A stretch of 64,000 nucleotides of DNA, from the NCBI RefSeq assembly GCF_932274485.2, contig NC_065879.2:63075459-63139458 (forward strand), in the 5' to 3' direction. Shown piece after piece: positions 43,930 to 56,479 of this stretch. Positions within the stretch are counted from its first letter, which is position 1, and every line of letters starts with the position of its first letter. Origin of the DNA: Patella vulgata. Lineage: Eukaryota; Mollusca; Gastropoda; Patellidae. The notes under the pieces are model-generated. The model searched no databases. It was not told where the DNA came from and was given only the letters and a program-made list of their open reading frames with translations. The translations under genes and the position numbers were made by a program.

Positions 43930-44375
43930 GGTTTAAGTCCACTCAACACAAACTAGGTCATTTTGGGACTAACATATGGTTCAATTTTATTTTAATAATT
44001 TGCTTGCGCGTACGGATCTTTAGCAGTGGGAGGAAACTGTAGAACCCGGAGAAAACCCACGAGGTTGGACAAGCGGCGCTACTCCTTGTCACGTACAACC
44101 GGGGAATCGAAACCTCGCCAGCTGACTCAATGACAGACATTATGACAGCGCACACTTGCTAACCATTCGGCCATCCACATACACCCCCACCCTTTCCCCT
44201 TGTGCCAGTGAAGATGGATATATGCAATAGAGTGTGCTATGAGGGATATTTCGCCCTGACTGCGACACTACAGCATACTATTATATCGAATTCCAACTGC
44301 CAAAGGATCTTTTACGTGCACGCCAATGTGTACACAGTACCTCAGTTTTCGTCCTTCTCCGTCCAGCATCACTGA
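43836..44375 (-). mobile_element. SINE family A split by a SINE B
   Basis: The tail (AAATGAAATGGGGTTTCTAC on the plus strand, 43838-43884) and body (about 44178-44375, GTGTGCTATGAGGG, CTTTTACGTGCACGCC) of family A are separated by the SINE B at 43885-44177. This gives a relative order: A inserted first, then B. Confidence 0.85.
43885..44177 (-). mobile_element. SINE family B nested in SINE A
   Basis: A full-length copy with a (GA)n tail of about 40 bp, the conserved core and the tRNA head ending ATTCGGCCATCCACAT on the plus strand. Confidence 0.88.
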
Positions 44376-44868
44376 CATTTTGGTTATGTGGATTGATTTA
44401 TTATTTTTGTGGTATATATATGGTTGTGTTACAGGTGGTAACATAGAAAGTATTTTACAATTTTGTGTATATTAATTTTTAATGTTTTTAGTATTGCACA
44501 TGTTGGTCAGCACCTTTTTAAACCCCCACTTTAATCTTCTAAACTTCATCAGTGAATTTCTTTAAGCTGTTGTTGCTTTAACCATAGTGAGTACTTTTAA
44601 CTCAGTTTCATTGTTTCTTGGTCATGTGATGTATTTGTTGGTAGATACATTTAGTTGTTAAGCATCTTTCTTTCAAAGAGGAAGTTTAGCAAAGTCATTT
44701 GTAGATTTAGTTTTGAGGATTGATTTTCTTGGAGTTTTGGCGAAGAGTTGCAGTCATTTACCAGGTATGTTGTTGGAGTTTTGGTGAAGAATTGCAGTCA
44801 TTTATCAGGTATGTTGTTGTATTATGTTTTACTGATTAGAAAAGCTGTATCTTTCTCTCTAGTTCTAG
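44376..44868. other. Intergenic DNA with a short direct repeat
   Basis: GGAGTTTTGG-GAAGA-TTGCAGTCATTTA-CAGGTATGTTGTTG occurs twice in tandem at about 44730-44820 (about 45-bp unit). Nothing else recognised. Confidence 0.55.
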
Positions 44869-45144
44869 GGGGGTTGGATGGCCGAATGGTTAGCACCCCG
44901 CGTTTTATCATATGGTCTGTCATTGAGTCAGCTGGCGGGGTTTCGATTTCCCGGTTGTACGTGACAAGGAGTAGGGTCGCCTGTCCAACCTCGTGGGTTT
45001 TCTCCGGGTCCTCCGGTTTCCTCCCACTGCTAAAGACCCCTACGCGCAAGCATATTGTTGAAATAAAATTGAACCATGTGTTAGTCCCGAAATGACCTAG
45101 TTTGTGTCGAGTGGACGTTAAACCCCATTTCTCTCTCTCTCTCT
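44869..45144 (+). mobile_element. SINE family B, full length
   Basis: Head GGATGGCCGAATGGTTAGC, core GGGTTTTCTCCGGGTCCTCC, tail GTTAAACCCCATTTC plus (TC)n. Target duplication is not clear because (CT)n occurs on both sides. Confidence 0.9.
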
Positions 45145-45316
45145 AGCTTTATATTTTTATACTGAAGTTGTTAGTTTTTATGGGTAAAGTTGATAAAGAT
45201 TATTTGCATACATACATTCACACATTATAGATTTATATATCCCATCCTATTTCAGGATGTTTGGTTGTATAGATAAACTAATTGAGTATTTAAAACTCCA
45301 CTTCAGGTAAGTTAGT

Positions 45317-45726
45317 TTAGACTTTACAGTGTAGAAAGATATAAGATTTAGATAAAGAGCTAGCCATTCTGGCTGTAATAGTTCGAAAATAGATAATGTA
45401 AAATGAATAGTTTGAAAAATTCATTCCAATTACTCTATTGCTAGTGTAGATATTAGCCTTTGAAGGGTTGACAAGATGTGTGCAATAATTGCAACCATAG
45501 TACTGGTTGTTCGAAGCTAAGTTTCGCTCCTCCATTTTTAAATTAAATTAAAATATAACTGAACCGTTCTAATCTATTTAATATCGGAGAAATCAGATGC
45601 CATCGAGAGATGATTATGACCTGGATCAGTTAATTTCAAATTATTCATTTTACATTATCAATTTTCGAACTATTATAGCAAGAATGGCAAGCTCTTTATC
45701 TAAATCTTACATACTGTATCTTTAAT
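45317..45726. mobile_element. MITE with inverted ends of about 85 bp
   Basis: The left arm (GATATAAGATTTAGATAAAG, then TAATAGTTCGAAAATAGATA, about 45320-45408) pairs with the right arm (about 45640-45724, CTTTATCTAAATCTTACATA). The right end is followed by TTAA. The arms match the right end of the elements at 4964 and 17300, so this is a foldback member of the same TTAA family. Confidence 0.7.
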
Positions 45727-46151
45727 AATTTATAAAAAAAAGTTCATATTTGTGGCTCATTATGTTATGGTGTTAGTTAAGGTGTTTGTATTTTGATCTT
45801 GCCTTTTGTGTTGTAAACTTATATTATATTGAATTGTGTATTTGCAGGGTTTTCATTGATTGCCTGGTTTATATGATAAGGTATTGAACCCGTTCTGGAT
45901 TGTTTTTTATAACAACCCCTCTACAACATTGGAGCTCGATTAAGTCAACCAGCTTATGGTGGACAATTATTGGTGGTAATTCGTCTTCAGCAAGAGGATC
46001 AATCAACTTAAAAAGTGAATTGTGTGTGCGAACTTTTTAATCTACAAAGATAGCTATCTGTGAAGATGTTTGGGGTAGGCCTACGTAGTTTAGAGATATT
46101 TTAATTATTTAAGGTTGATTATCTCCCTTTAGTCTTCAAATAATTTCGGAT

Positions 46152-46623
46152 TTTTGTACTTTAAGTTGTCTCCCTTTAGTCTCCACAGCACTGACTTTAA
46201 TTGGAAACATTTTTGTTTTCTTTTATTAATTCAAGCCCACCCACCCTGCCCCACTCTACCCTACCCTACCCTACCACTACACCAACCCCTATTTTATACA
46301 CCCACATTTTCATGTAGACGTATATTGTCGTCACCCCTGTCCGTCCGTCCGTCCACAATTGTTTGTGAACACTCTACAGATCACTAGTTTTGTACTTTAA
46401 GTTGTCTCCCTTTAGTCTCCACAGCACTGACTTTAATTGGAAACATTTTTGTTTTCTTTTATTAACTCAAGCCACCCCACCCCACCCCACCCCACCCTAC
46501 CCCACCCTACCCTACCCTACCCTACCACTACATCAACTCCTATTTTTATACACTCACTTTTTCATGTAGACGTATATTGACGTCGCCCCTGTCCGTCCGT
46601 CCACAATTGTTTGTGAACACTCT
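46152..46623. repeat. Tandem duplication, 236-bp unit, with (CCCTA)n stretches
   Basis: TTTTGTACTTTAAGTTGTCT starts at 46152 and again at 46388. Each copy includes a (CCCTA/CCCCA)n run of 40-70 bp, a TGTAGACGTATATTG segment and tandem GTCC units. The copies differ mainly in the length of the simple-sequence runs. Confidence 0.88.
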
Positions 46624-47580
46624 ACAGGTCACAATTTTTATCAGATTTCAGTATAACTTGAAATATAGCTTTATCACCCTAAGATCTCGATTCCTTTGAT
46701 ATTGGCATGTAACTTCATGGATTATGGCTCCTGACTGTACAATAAATTACGATTTTAGCTTGTGAACACTGTAGAGGTCACAATTTTTATTCGATTTGGT
46801 TTAAACTTGAAATGTATGTTTATAACCCACAGATCTCGCAGCCTTTCGATAGTCGTGCATATCGGACCATAACTTCCTGAATTATGGCCCCTGATTGTAC
46901 GAAAAATCACGTTTTTAGCTTGTAGACCCCATAGAGGTCGCAACTTTTATCCGATTTACAAAACCGTTTGAATATATCACCGTTACACCCTAAGGACCTC
47001 GTGCAAATAGTGTCAAAATATTGTGTATCAGGGTTGTGGATGCTCTGGAGGTCCAATTTTCATCTGATTTTGATGAAACATGAACTATTTTCTTAATATC
47101 GAATCGTAACTTCCTGAATTATGGCCCCTGATTGTACGAAAAATCACGTTTTTAGCTTGTGATTCCTCTAGAGGTCACAATTATTATCTGATTTAAAAAA
47201 ACCTCGAATATATCATCGTTACACCGTAATTTTGATTGAGTTCGGATTTTAAAAACCGTTTAAATATATCGCCATTCCATGAAGTTTGAATTCGTACTTC
47301 GGGAAATCGAAATGAAACTGCCTGACAAAATGGCCGCTCTTTGTACTCAAATTGTGTAGAAGTGTGTAATACGAAGGTTGTGGACCCTCTAGAGGTCACA
47401 ATTTTTATCCGATTTTGATGAAACTTAAAACACATTTATCTTTATATCCCAAAGATCTCAGTCCCTTTTGATATTTGCATATTTCAGGCAATAACCTTCT
47501 GGATTATTGCCCCTGATTGTACAAAAAATCTCGTTTGTTTTTAGCTTGTTCTCTATCCATCTCTTGCAAAATGTGGGCGT
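46600..47580 (+). repeat. Degenerate tandem array, CTCTAGAGGTCACAA family
   Basis: At least five units, spaced roughly 150-230 bp, carry GAGGTCACAATTTTTATCCG, AAAGATCTCG-TCCCTTT, AACTTCCTGGATTATGGCCC and TGATTGTACAAAAAATC variants. It ends near CATCTCTTGCAAAATGTGGG, a sequence that also occurs at 49440. Related pieces lie at 20935-21245, 48440-48600 and 49700-49850. Confidence 0.75.
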
Positions 47581-48440
47581 ATCCTACCTGGCAGCTGCTG
47601 GTTATTCATTTACTTATTTCTTCGTTTAATATAATCAGCAATTCAGATTATTTATATATTTCTTTTAATAATATATTATGAAATTGTCTGGTTTTAAGTT
47701 GAAATTTTAGATAATAGAAAAAAATAATTCTGTGTATTATTGTTTTACTATTATAGGACTAATAGCCTATTTATAGCAGAGATATTTAGGTGGTTTTCAG
47801 TAAAACCTTACATAACAATATACATTTTACAGCTGGTATTTACATTGATCATATACACTTACACATATTGACCCAGGTTGATAGGTTTGGAAGTTGGTAT
47901 ATTTTGGTGTTTGTTTATAGGTTAGACTGAACTTTGAAAGTTTATTGTTGGATTTTGAAATTTTATGGTTCAGGTATTTTGGATACTTTGATTGGTATGT
48001 TTAGTAGTTTGTCGACTTTGAATTTGTTCGTTGGGTATTTGGGTTTTGAGTTTGTTCATTACTATAATTAGAATTCATTTTCTTTTAGGAAAGTTCATTT
48101 TTCATTTTCAGGTTTAGTTTTATTCTGAAATTATGTCAACATATAATCTGTTTTCATGACTTATCACTGCACTCACATTTCACATTTAATGTTGTGACAT
48201 AATACAGTATATGGGTGAATATGTTCTATTTCAGCATTTGTATTTATAATGTAATTGATACAGTACCGAAATATTATTTATTCTATTTCAGCATTTACAT
48301 CTAGAATAGTTACATATATATGTTTATGCTTATATTATACAAACTTTATTTTATGTTAGCATCAGACTTATAATTTTTTTAATATTCAGTTTTCACTAAA
48401 AAAAAATTTCAGTCCGAAATCAATATCTGATCCCAGTGCT
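47581..48440. other. AT-rich DNA, nothing recognised
   Basis: No gene-like or repeat signal that I can name. Confidence 0.45.
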
Positions 48441-48599
48441 GGACAAAATAGTGTAAAAATATGGTATATTAAGTTCGTGGACCCTCTAGAGTCACAATTT
48501 TTATCAGATTTTGATGAAACTACAAATATGTGTTTATGTCCCAAAGATCTCGATCCCTTTTGCTACTTGAGCATAACTGACTGTAACTTCCTTTTGACT

Positions 48600-49420
48600 A
48601 TTAAAATTGGTGGGTCTGTCCGTCTGTCACGCTTTTTGGACACCAAAACCTATTTGAACTAGAATGTTCAAACTTGGTCTAGGTGTTTATTAGGTCAATG
48701 CTTTAATGGAGTTCGAAGATGAGCATTTTCTTTTTAGGGTAAGCAGAGATAAGAAATATGATTGATTGATGCTTTGGGACACGATAACTTTAGTTTTAAT
48801 TAGGTGACAGTGATGACACTTGGTGTATAGTTTCATTACATCAATACCTTGACTAAGTTTGATGGTGAACATTTTCTGTTGAGGGTAAGCAGAGTGATAA
48901 ACAATTATATTGATTGAGACTTTGGAATAAAATAATTCTCCTAATTGAGGTAGAATGTTCAAACTTGGTGTAGGCATTCATTAGGTGAATGCCTTGTCTG
49001 CTTACGGTTATAATTAAGAGAGAGCGATGAAACTGCTAATATAGATTCATTATGTCATTACCTTTACTAAGTTCGATGATGAGAATTTTCTGCTTAGGCT
49101 AAGGAGCGATAAGCAATTTGATTTGGTCAAGAATTTGTAACATAACTCTGTTTTTATTGATGTAGAATGTTTAAACTTGATGTAGATGTTCATTAGGTGA
49201 ATATCTTGACTGAGTTCAATGATTAACATTTCTCGCTAAAGCTAAGCAGAGCTAAGCAATTTCTTTGACTTTGATTCTATCTAATAGAGAGTGATGAAAC
49301 TTAGTAAATAGTTGATAGTGAGTTTGATTGCTCAAAACTTTTGAAAAAGGTAAATGTGCAATTAATCAACATGTCATCTATTTTTTCTGGGATTTAGACA
49401 GGGGACATCAGCCTCACTGT
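48600..49420 (-). repeat. Inverted relative of the TCP1 intron-5 tandem array
   Basis: Minus-strand sequence matches 27945-31440 unit by unit, from CAAGCCAACAGTGAGGCTGA at the right to a GACAGACGGACAGACCC segment at the left. About four units. It lacks the MITE and Tc1 insertions, so it shows the uninterrupted arrangement. Confidence 0.75.
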
Positions 49421-49424
49421 TGGC

Positions 49425-49850
49425 TTGTTTGAGCCCGTTTTCTGTCCATCTCTTGCCAAATGTGGGTGTATCTTGCATGGTAACCGCTTGTTTTGTTTGT
49501 CATTGCACATGTACTAATTGCCATCGGCCACCTAAGGTTTGTTTTTCAGGACCCAGGTTGGGGGATGCAGCATGGTGGACACAGATGGAAGAGGATGCAG
49601 GCAAGGCAAGGCAGTATGGTGATCTGTTTGACTTAAAAGGAAAGTACAGTTTTTCGGATTGTATTTCTTGAGGGGATTAAGTTAATTTGGCTTTAAAATA
49701 TTTGTAGGCCCACATTTCCATGTGGATGTATATTGTCGTCGCCTCTGTCCATCCGTGTATCTGTTGACATTTTGTTTGTGGACACTCTACAGGTCACAAT
49801 TTTTCTCCGATTTTGCGCATATCGGACCGTAACTTCCTGGAAATTCTAGA
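49425..49850 (+). repeat. Diverged single satellite monomer joined to the CTCTAGAGG family
   Basis: 49480-49700 contains TTGTCATTGCACATGTACTA, GTTTGTTTTTCAGGACCCAG, GGTGGACACAGATGGAAGAG and GGGGATTAAGTTAATTTGG, the landmarks of the 54-64 kb satellite in the same order. It lacks the long middle part. 49705-49850 is a CTCTAGAGG-family piece. Confidence 0.75.
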
Positions 49851-51180
49851 TTTGCAATAACAGGTTATTTTTTAAATTCTTCATTGGTCCGTCTAATAGG
49901 TACAGTAAAGGACATTCTGTTGACAAGTTAAAAACACATTTTAAAATAAGGGGTTCTTGAAAACATTGACCTATAGTAGGAATTTGGTGTAAAGCTACTT
50001 GAGGAATCATGTCCACTTGTTATGTCTAGGCTAGATAGATTAACATGTCATAACTTCAATATAAACCTATATAAACAGATGTTTATCTCTATCAGGAGAA
50101 CACAACACGAACATTAATTTCCGTTCCACATATATAAAATGTTTTCTTCTGGCTACTAGTGGAACAGATTTCAGCAGTTCTGGGTTCTGTTATATTCTGG
50201 AGATTAGAATTCTTGTAGGTCGAGACAGGTTCTTTGTGAAATTGTTTGGAGATCAGAAATCTTGTAGGTTTCACAAGGATGAAATGCTGAGACAGCTAGT
50301 CCTCATACATAAAGTTTCTTCTCTAATCCACATAAACAATCTGAATTTCTTGTATTCTGGTGGCTTCTAGCTAGACAGTTTCTATGTTGTTATCTGGAGA
50401 TTAATATTGGTTGTAATGGTTGTAGGCTGCAGACTTAACTATTACTTCTTAGAACAAGAACACAAACACACCAATACATATTTGGAATGTCTGTGATCAA
50501 CAATTACAGAGGTGAACTCAAGGTTTATGACATTGTTAATCTAACAGGATTGTGGCTGATTTACATCTTAGATATACTAGAGACTTCTATTGGGTTTTCT
50601 GGTGTGCACACCTCATTCATTGGTCCTCGACGAGGCCAGTTATCTTTGATGACTTGTGGTTGGCCACCCAGTTATCTCAGATGACTGGTAGTTGGCAATC
50701 CATGTTAGGCTATGGGCTTATGATACAGAACAGAAGATCCACACATTAGGCGATAATATATAAGCTCTCTGCTTTATTTCTCTAGAACATAACATTTCAG
50801 GTTGTTTTTTCTTGTAGTTTAAACCAATGTCCTCACTGAAAGTCTATCAAATCACTTTATGTAAATAAATGTGTGTCCTAGACCTGTTAGCATGTGTTTC
50901 TTTACTGTAACATTTTGATTCAAATATTGATGGGGTTCTTTTGCAATTTGGATTTAACTATTATTATATCTCTGTATATCGCCATCGATTCATTTTTTAT
51001 AATCTTGTTATTGCCAAAATAGTATTTTTCTAATGAAGTTGTCTACAGATGTCTGTTGTTAATTGGTTATTTATATTATATGCATGATTTTGTAAAGCTA
51101 TATGTACTTATACACCTACAATTTCTTGAGCATGGTGTCGGTCTGTAGCCTGGCAACTCTAAATTCGGTGGATAATTAAA
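49851..51180. other. Intergenic DNA, nothing recognised
   Basis: No supported gene. Weak repeated GGAGATTAGAAT / TTCTTGTAGGT words at about 50190-50275. Confidence 0.45.
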
Positions 51181-51545
51181 CCAGCTGAACAGTCCAGTTC
51201 CGTTCAGTGGGGATTAAGTTAATTTCGCTTTCAATTCATTGAAGATATGTACTTATTGCTTTCGGCCAAATAAGTTTGTTTTTCAGGACTCAGGTTGGTG
51301 GATGCAAAATGGTGGACACAGATGGAAGAGGATGCAGGCAAGGCAGTTCAGTTCCATTTAGTTCAGTGGGGAATTAAGGTAATTTTGCTTTAAATCTATT
51401 GAAGATTATTTTCTTTTTGTTTTTCTTTGCACATTTAGAGTACAGTTTTTCTGTTTGATTTTGTCTTCAGGGGGATATCAGCTGTACAGTCCAGTTCAGT
51501 GAGGATAAAGTAAATTTGGCTTTCTTGGAAGATGTTATTATTGCA
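51181..51545 (+). repeat. Second diverged satellite monomer
   Basis: CAGCTGAACAGTCCAGTTCC at 51181, TTTGTTTTTCAGGACTCAGG near 51280 and GGTGGACACAGATGGAAGAG near 51310 follow the monomer order of the main array, with deletions. Confidence 0.75.
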
Positions 51546-51586
51546 CATGAACTAATTGCTCACTCCCCGCTTAGATTGTTTTTTAT

Positions 51587-53967
51587 CACGCCCATATTAA
51601 ACATTTAGTTTTTTATACGCTGATATATCATGCATGTCAATTTGTCATGCTACAGGCTAAACTTTTGACAATTTCCTAATCTTGGAACATTGACCTTTAT
51701 GGAAATTTGAATGGAATTAAAATTATTTAGAAATTTGACATACCAACATGATGTGTTGATGATGGATTAGATGATTCATGCCGTCAGTCAGGCTACAGAC
51801 CAAACTCCAAAATTTTCTATTTTACTAAACTTGGAACATAAACCTTTATGGGAATTTGAATGGGGCAAAATTATTTCGAAATTTTCGACATACCAGCATG
51901 ATGTGGTGAGTGGGTGGCTTAGATGAATCATGCCCGTTGTTCCGTCATGTTGCAGGTCGAACTTCTAAATTTTTAAATATGAACCCAACGGATATTTTAA
52001 TGGGGTTCAAAATTATTTCGAAATTTGACATACCAACAAGATGTGATGGTGGGTGGAATAAATGAAACATGTCCGTCGGTCTGTCATGCTACAGGTAAAC
52101 TTGGAACAAACCTTTATGGGAAACTGAATGGGGTCAAACATATTTTGAAATTTTCGACACAACATGATTTAACGGTGGGTGGATTAGATGATTCATGCCC
52201 GTTGGTCCGTCATACTATAGGCCAAACTCTTTTAAATTTTCTTTTTCGTAAACTTGGAACAAACCTTTATGGAAAACTGAATGGGTTCAAAATTTTCGAC
52301 GTACTAATATGGGATGGTGGGTGGCTTATATGAATCATGGCCGTCATTCCGTCGTGTTACATGTCAAACTTCTAAATTTTATATTTTTTTTAACTTGGAC
52401 CAAAAGCTGAACTAGCCGATGACTTAAGCTTCTGAAATCCATGTTCAGGCCAGTGACGATTATCAGTCCAGTTCATTTGCATTTAGTTCGAGTTCAATGG
52501 TGATTAAGTAAATTTGGCATTCTTGGAAGATGTTTTTATCATTGCACATGAACTAATTGCTCTCTCCCCCTTAAATTGAATTATGTGTGGTGCAGTCCCC
52601 CCGCACTTACTATTAGATTGTTTTCAACACGCCCATATTAAACATTATTTAGTTTTATTTATACGCTGATATATCATGCCCGTCAATGCATCATGCTACA
52701 GGATAAACTTTTAATTTTTCCAATTTCCTAGTCTTGGAACATTGACCTTTATGGAATTTGAATAGAGTCAAAATTATTTAGAAATTGGGCATACTAACAT
52801 GATGTGATGATGCTGGATTAGATGATTCATGAAAATTTGAATGGAATTGAAATTATTTCGAATTTTGACATAGCAACATGTGGTAATGGTGTATTAGATG
52901 ATTCATGCCGTCGGTCAGTCATGCTACAGACCAAAATTTTCTATTTTACTAAACTTGGAACATAAACCTTTTTGGGAAACTGAATGGGGTCAAAATTATT
53001 TTGAAATTTTCGACGTACTAATATGGGAAGGTGGGTGGAATATATGAATCATGCCCGTTTTTCTGTCGTCATATTACAGGTCGAACTTCTAAATTTTTGA
53101 AGATAAACCGTAATGGGAGTTTGAATGGGGTTCAAAATTATTTCAAAATTTTCGACATACCAACAAGATGTGATGGTTGGTGGTATAAATGAAACATGTC
53201 CGTCAGTCTGTCATGCTACAGGTCAAACGTCTAAATTTTATATTTTATTAAACATGGAACAAACGTTTATGGGAAACTGAATACCGTCAAACATATTTCG
53301 CAATTTTCCAAACAACATGATTTCATGGTGGGTTGATTAGATGATTCATGCCCGTCGGTCGGTCATACTATAGGCTAAACTCTTCTAAATTTTTTTTTCG
53401 TAAACTTGGAACAAACCTTTATGGGAAATTGAATAGGGTCAAAATTTTTCTGAAATTTTCGACGTACTTATATGGGATGGTGGCTTAGATGAATCATGGC
53501 CGTCATTCCGTCGTGTTACATGTCAAACTTGGACCAAAAGCTGAACTAGCCGATGACTTAAGCTTCTGAAAACCATGTTCAGACCAGTAACGATTATCAG
53601 TCCAGTTCAGTTGCATTTAGTTCGAGTTCAGGGGCGTGGGTTGGCCGAATGGTTAGCACTTGTGAGCTGTATCATAAGGCCTGTCATTGAGTCAACAGGG
53701 CCGCCTGTCCAACCTCGTGGGTTTTCTCCAGGTCCTCCGGTTTCCTCCCACTGCTAAAGACCCATACGCGCAAGCGAATTATTGAAATAAAATTGAACCA
53801 TGTGTTAGTCTCGAAATGACATAGTTTGTGTCGAGTGAACGTTAAACTCCATTTCTCTCTATCTAGTTCTAGTTCAGTGGGGATAAAGTAAATTTAGCTT
53901 TCTTGGAAGATGTTTTTATCATTACACATAAACTAGATGCTCACTCCCTGCTTAGATTGTTTTTCAG
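51587..53967 (+). repeat. Nested tandem repeat, about 150-bp units in about 1-kb blocks
   Basis: Units carry TAGATGATTCATGCCCGTC, TTAAACTTGGAACA-AAACC and TTTATGGGAAATTGAATGGG variants. Blocks begin with CACGCCCATATTAAACATT at 51587, 52628 and 53968, so two full blocks (1041 and 1340 bp) are present. The second is lengthened by a SINE B. The third start leads directly into the satellite array. Confidence 0.8.
53631..53864 (+). mobile_element. SINE family B with internal deletion
   Basis: Flanked by AGTTCGAGTTCA (53619-53630) and AGTTCTAGTTCA (53865-53876), a near-perfect target duplication. The B-box segment is deleted between the A box and the core, so it probably lost its internal promoter. 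Confidence 0.9.
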
Positions 53968-56479
53968 CACGCCCATATTAAACATTATTTAGTTTTATTT
54001 ATACGCTGATATATCATGCCCTTCAGTCCATCATGCTACGGGATGTTTTTCAGGAACTAGGTTGGCGGATACAGAATGGTGGACACAGATGGAAGAGGAT
54101 ACAGGCAAGGCAAGGCAGAATGGTGGACACAGATGGAAGAGGATGCAGGCAAGGCAGTATGGTGGTGATCTGTTTGAACAATTTGGAATAAAAGGAGAGT
54201 ACTTTTTTATGGATTTTTTGATGGTAGTGGCAGGCTGCAGATCGAGTTGCTCTCAATACATGGGGATAAGACTTGCTGTCCAGTCCAGTTCAGTTCCATT
54301 TAGTTCAGTAGGGATTAAGTTAATTTGGCTTTTTTTTGTTTGTCATTGCACATATACTAATTGCTTTCGGCCACCTAAGTTTGTTTTTCAGGAACCAGGT
54401 TGGCGGATGCAGAATGGAAGAGGATGCAGGCAAGGCAGTTTGGTGGTGATCTGTTTGAACAATTTGAAATAAAAGGAGAGTACTTTTTTTTGATTGATTT
54501 TTTGAGGGTAGTTGCAGGCTGCAGACCAAGATGCTCTCAATACATGTGGATAAGACTAGCTGAACAGTCCAGATCAGTTCCATTTAGTTCAGTAGGGATT
54601 AAGTTAATTTGGCTTTTTTTTTGTTTGGCATTGCACATGTACACATTGCTTTCGGCCACCTAAGTTTGTTTTTCAGGAACCAAGTTGGCGGATGCAGAAT
54701 GGTGGATACAGATGGAAGAGGATGCAGGGAAGGCAAGGCAGAATGGTGGACACAGATGGAAGAGGATGCAGGCAAGGCAGTATGGTGGTGATCTGTTTGA
54801 ACAATTTGGAATAAAAGGAGGGTAATTTTTTTGATTGATTTTTTGAGGGTAGTGGCAGGCTGCAGACCGAGTTGCTCTCAATACATGGGGATAAGACTAG
54901 CTGTCCAGTCCAGTTCAGTTCCATTTAGTTCAGTAGGGATTAAGTTAATTTGGCTTTTTTTTTGTTTGGCATTGCACATGTACTCATTGCTTTCGGCCAC
55001 CTAAGTTTGTTTTTCAGGAACCAGGTTGGCGGATGCAGAATGGTGGACACAGATGGAAGAGGATGCAGGCAAGGCAAGGCAGAATGGTGGACACATATGG
55101 AAGAGGATGCAGGCAAGGCAGTATGGTGCTGGTCTGTTTGAACAATTTGGAATAAAAGGAGAGTACTTTTTTTTATTGATTTTTTTAGGGTAGTGGCAGG
55201 CTGCAGACCGAGTTGCTCTCAATACATGGGGATAAGACTAGCTGAACAGTCCAGTCCAGTTCAGTTCCATTTAGTTCAGTAGGGATTAAGTTAATTTGGC
55301 TTGTTTTTGTTTGTCATTGCACATGTACTTATTGCTTTCGGCCACCTAAGTTTGTTTTTCAGGAACCAGGTTGCCGGATGCAGAATGGTGGACACAGATG
55401 GAAAAGGATGCAGGCAAGGCAGTATGGTTGTGATCTGTTTGAACAATTTGGAATAAAAGGAGAGTACTTTTTTTGATTGATTTTTTGAGGGTAGTGGCAG
55501 GCTGCAGACCGAGTTGCTCTCAATACATGGGGATAAGGCTAGCTGAACAGTCCAGCCCAGTTCAGTTCCATTTAGTTCAGTAGGGATTAAGTTAATTTGG
55601 CTTGTTTTTGTTTGTCATTGCACATATACTAATTGCTTTCGGCCACCTAAGTTTGTTTTTCAGGAACCAGGTTGGCGGATGCAGAATGGAAGAGGATACA
55701 GGCAAGGCAGTATGGTGGTGATCTGTTTGAACAATTTGGAATAAAAGGAGAGTACTTTTTTTTGATTGATTTTTTGAGGGTAGTTGCAGGCTGCAGACCA
55801 AGATGCTCTCAATACATGTGGATAAGACTAGCTGAACAGTCCAGATCAGTTCCATTTAGTTCAACAGGGATTAAATTAATTTGGCTTTTTTTGTTTGTCA
55901 TTGCACATGTACTAATTGCTTTCGGCCACCTAAGTTTGTTTTTCAGGAACCAGGTTGGCGGATGCAGAATGGTGGACACAGGTGGAAGAGGATGCAGGCA
56001 AGGCAGTATGGTTGTGATCTGTTTGAACAATTTGGAATAAAAGGAGAGTACTTTTTTTTGATTGATTTTTTGAGGGTAGTGGCAGGCTGCAGACCGAGCT
56101 GCTCTCAATACATGGGGATAAGGCTAGCTGAACAGTCCAGCCCAGTTCAGTTCCATTTAGTTCAGTAGGGATTACGTTAATTTGGCTTGTTTTTGTTTGT
56201 CATTGCACATATACTAATTGCTTTCGGCCACCTAAGTTTGTTTTTCAGGAACCAGGTTGGCGGATGCAGAATGATGGACACAGATGGAAGAGGATGCATG
56301 CAAGGCAAGGCCGAATGGTGGACACAGATGGAAGAGGATGCAGGCAAGGCAGTATGGTGGTGATCTGTTTGAACAATTTGGAATAAAATGAGAGTACTTT
56401 TTTTTTGATTGATTTTTTGAGGATAGTGGCAGGCTGCAGACCAAGTTGCTCTCAATACATGGGGATAAGACTAGCTGAA

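Noticed and set aside
46240-46540. Telomere-like CCCTA runs
   Set aside because: The pentamer is not the canonical TTAGGG complement, the runs are short and lie inside a duplicated block.
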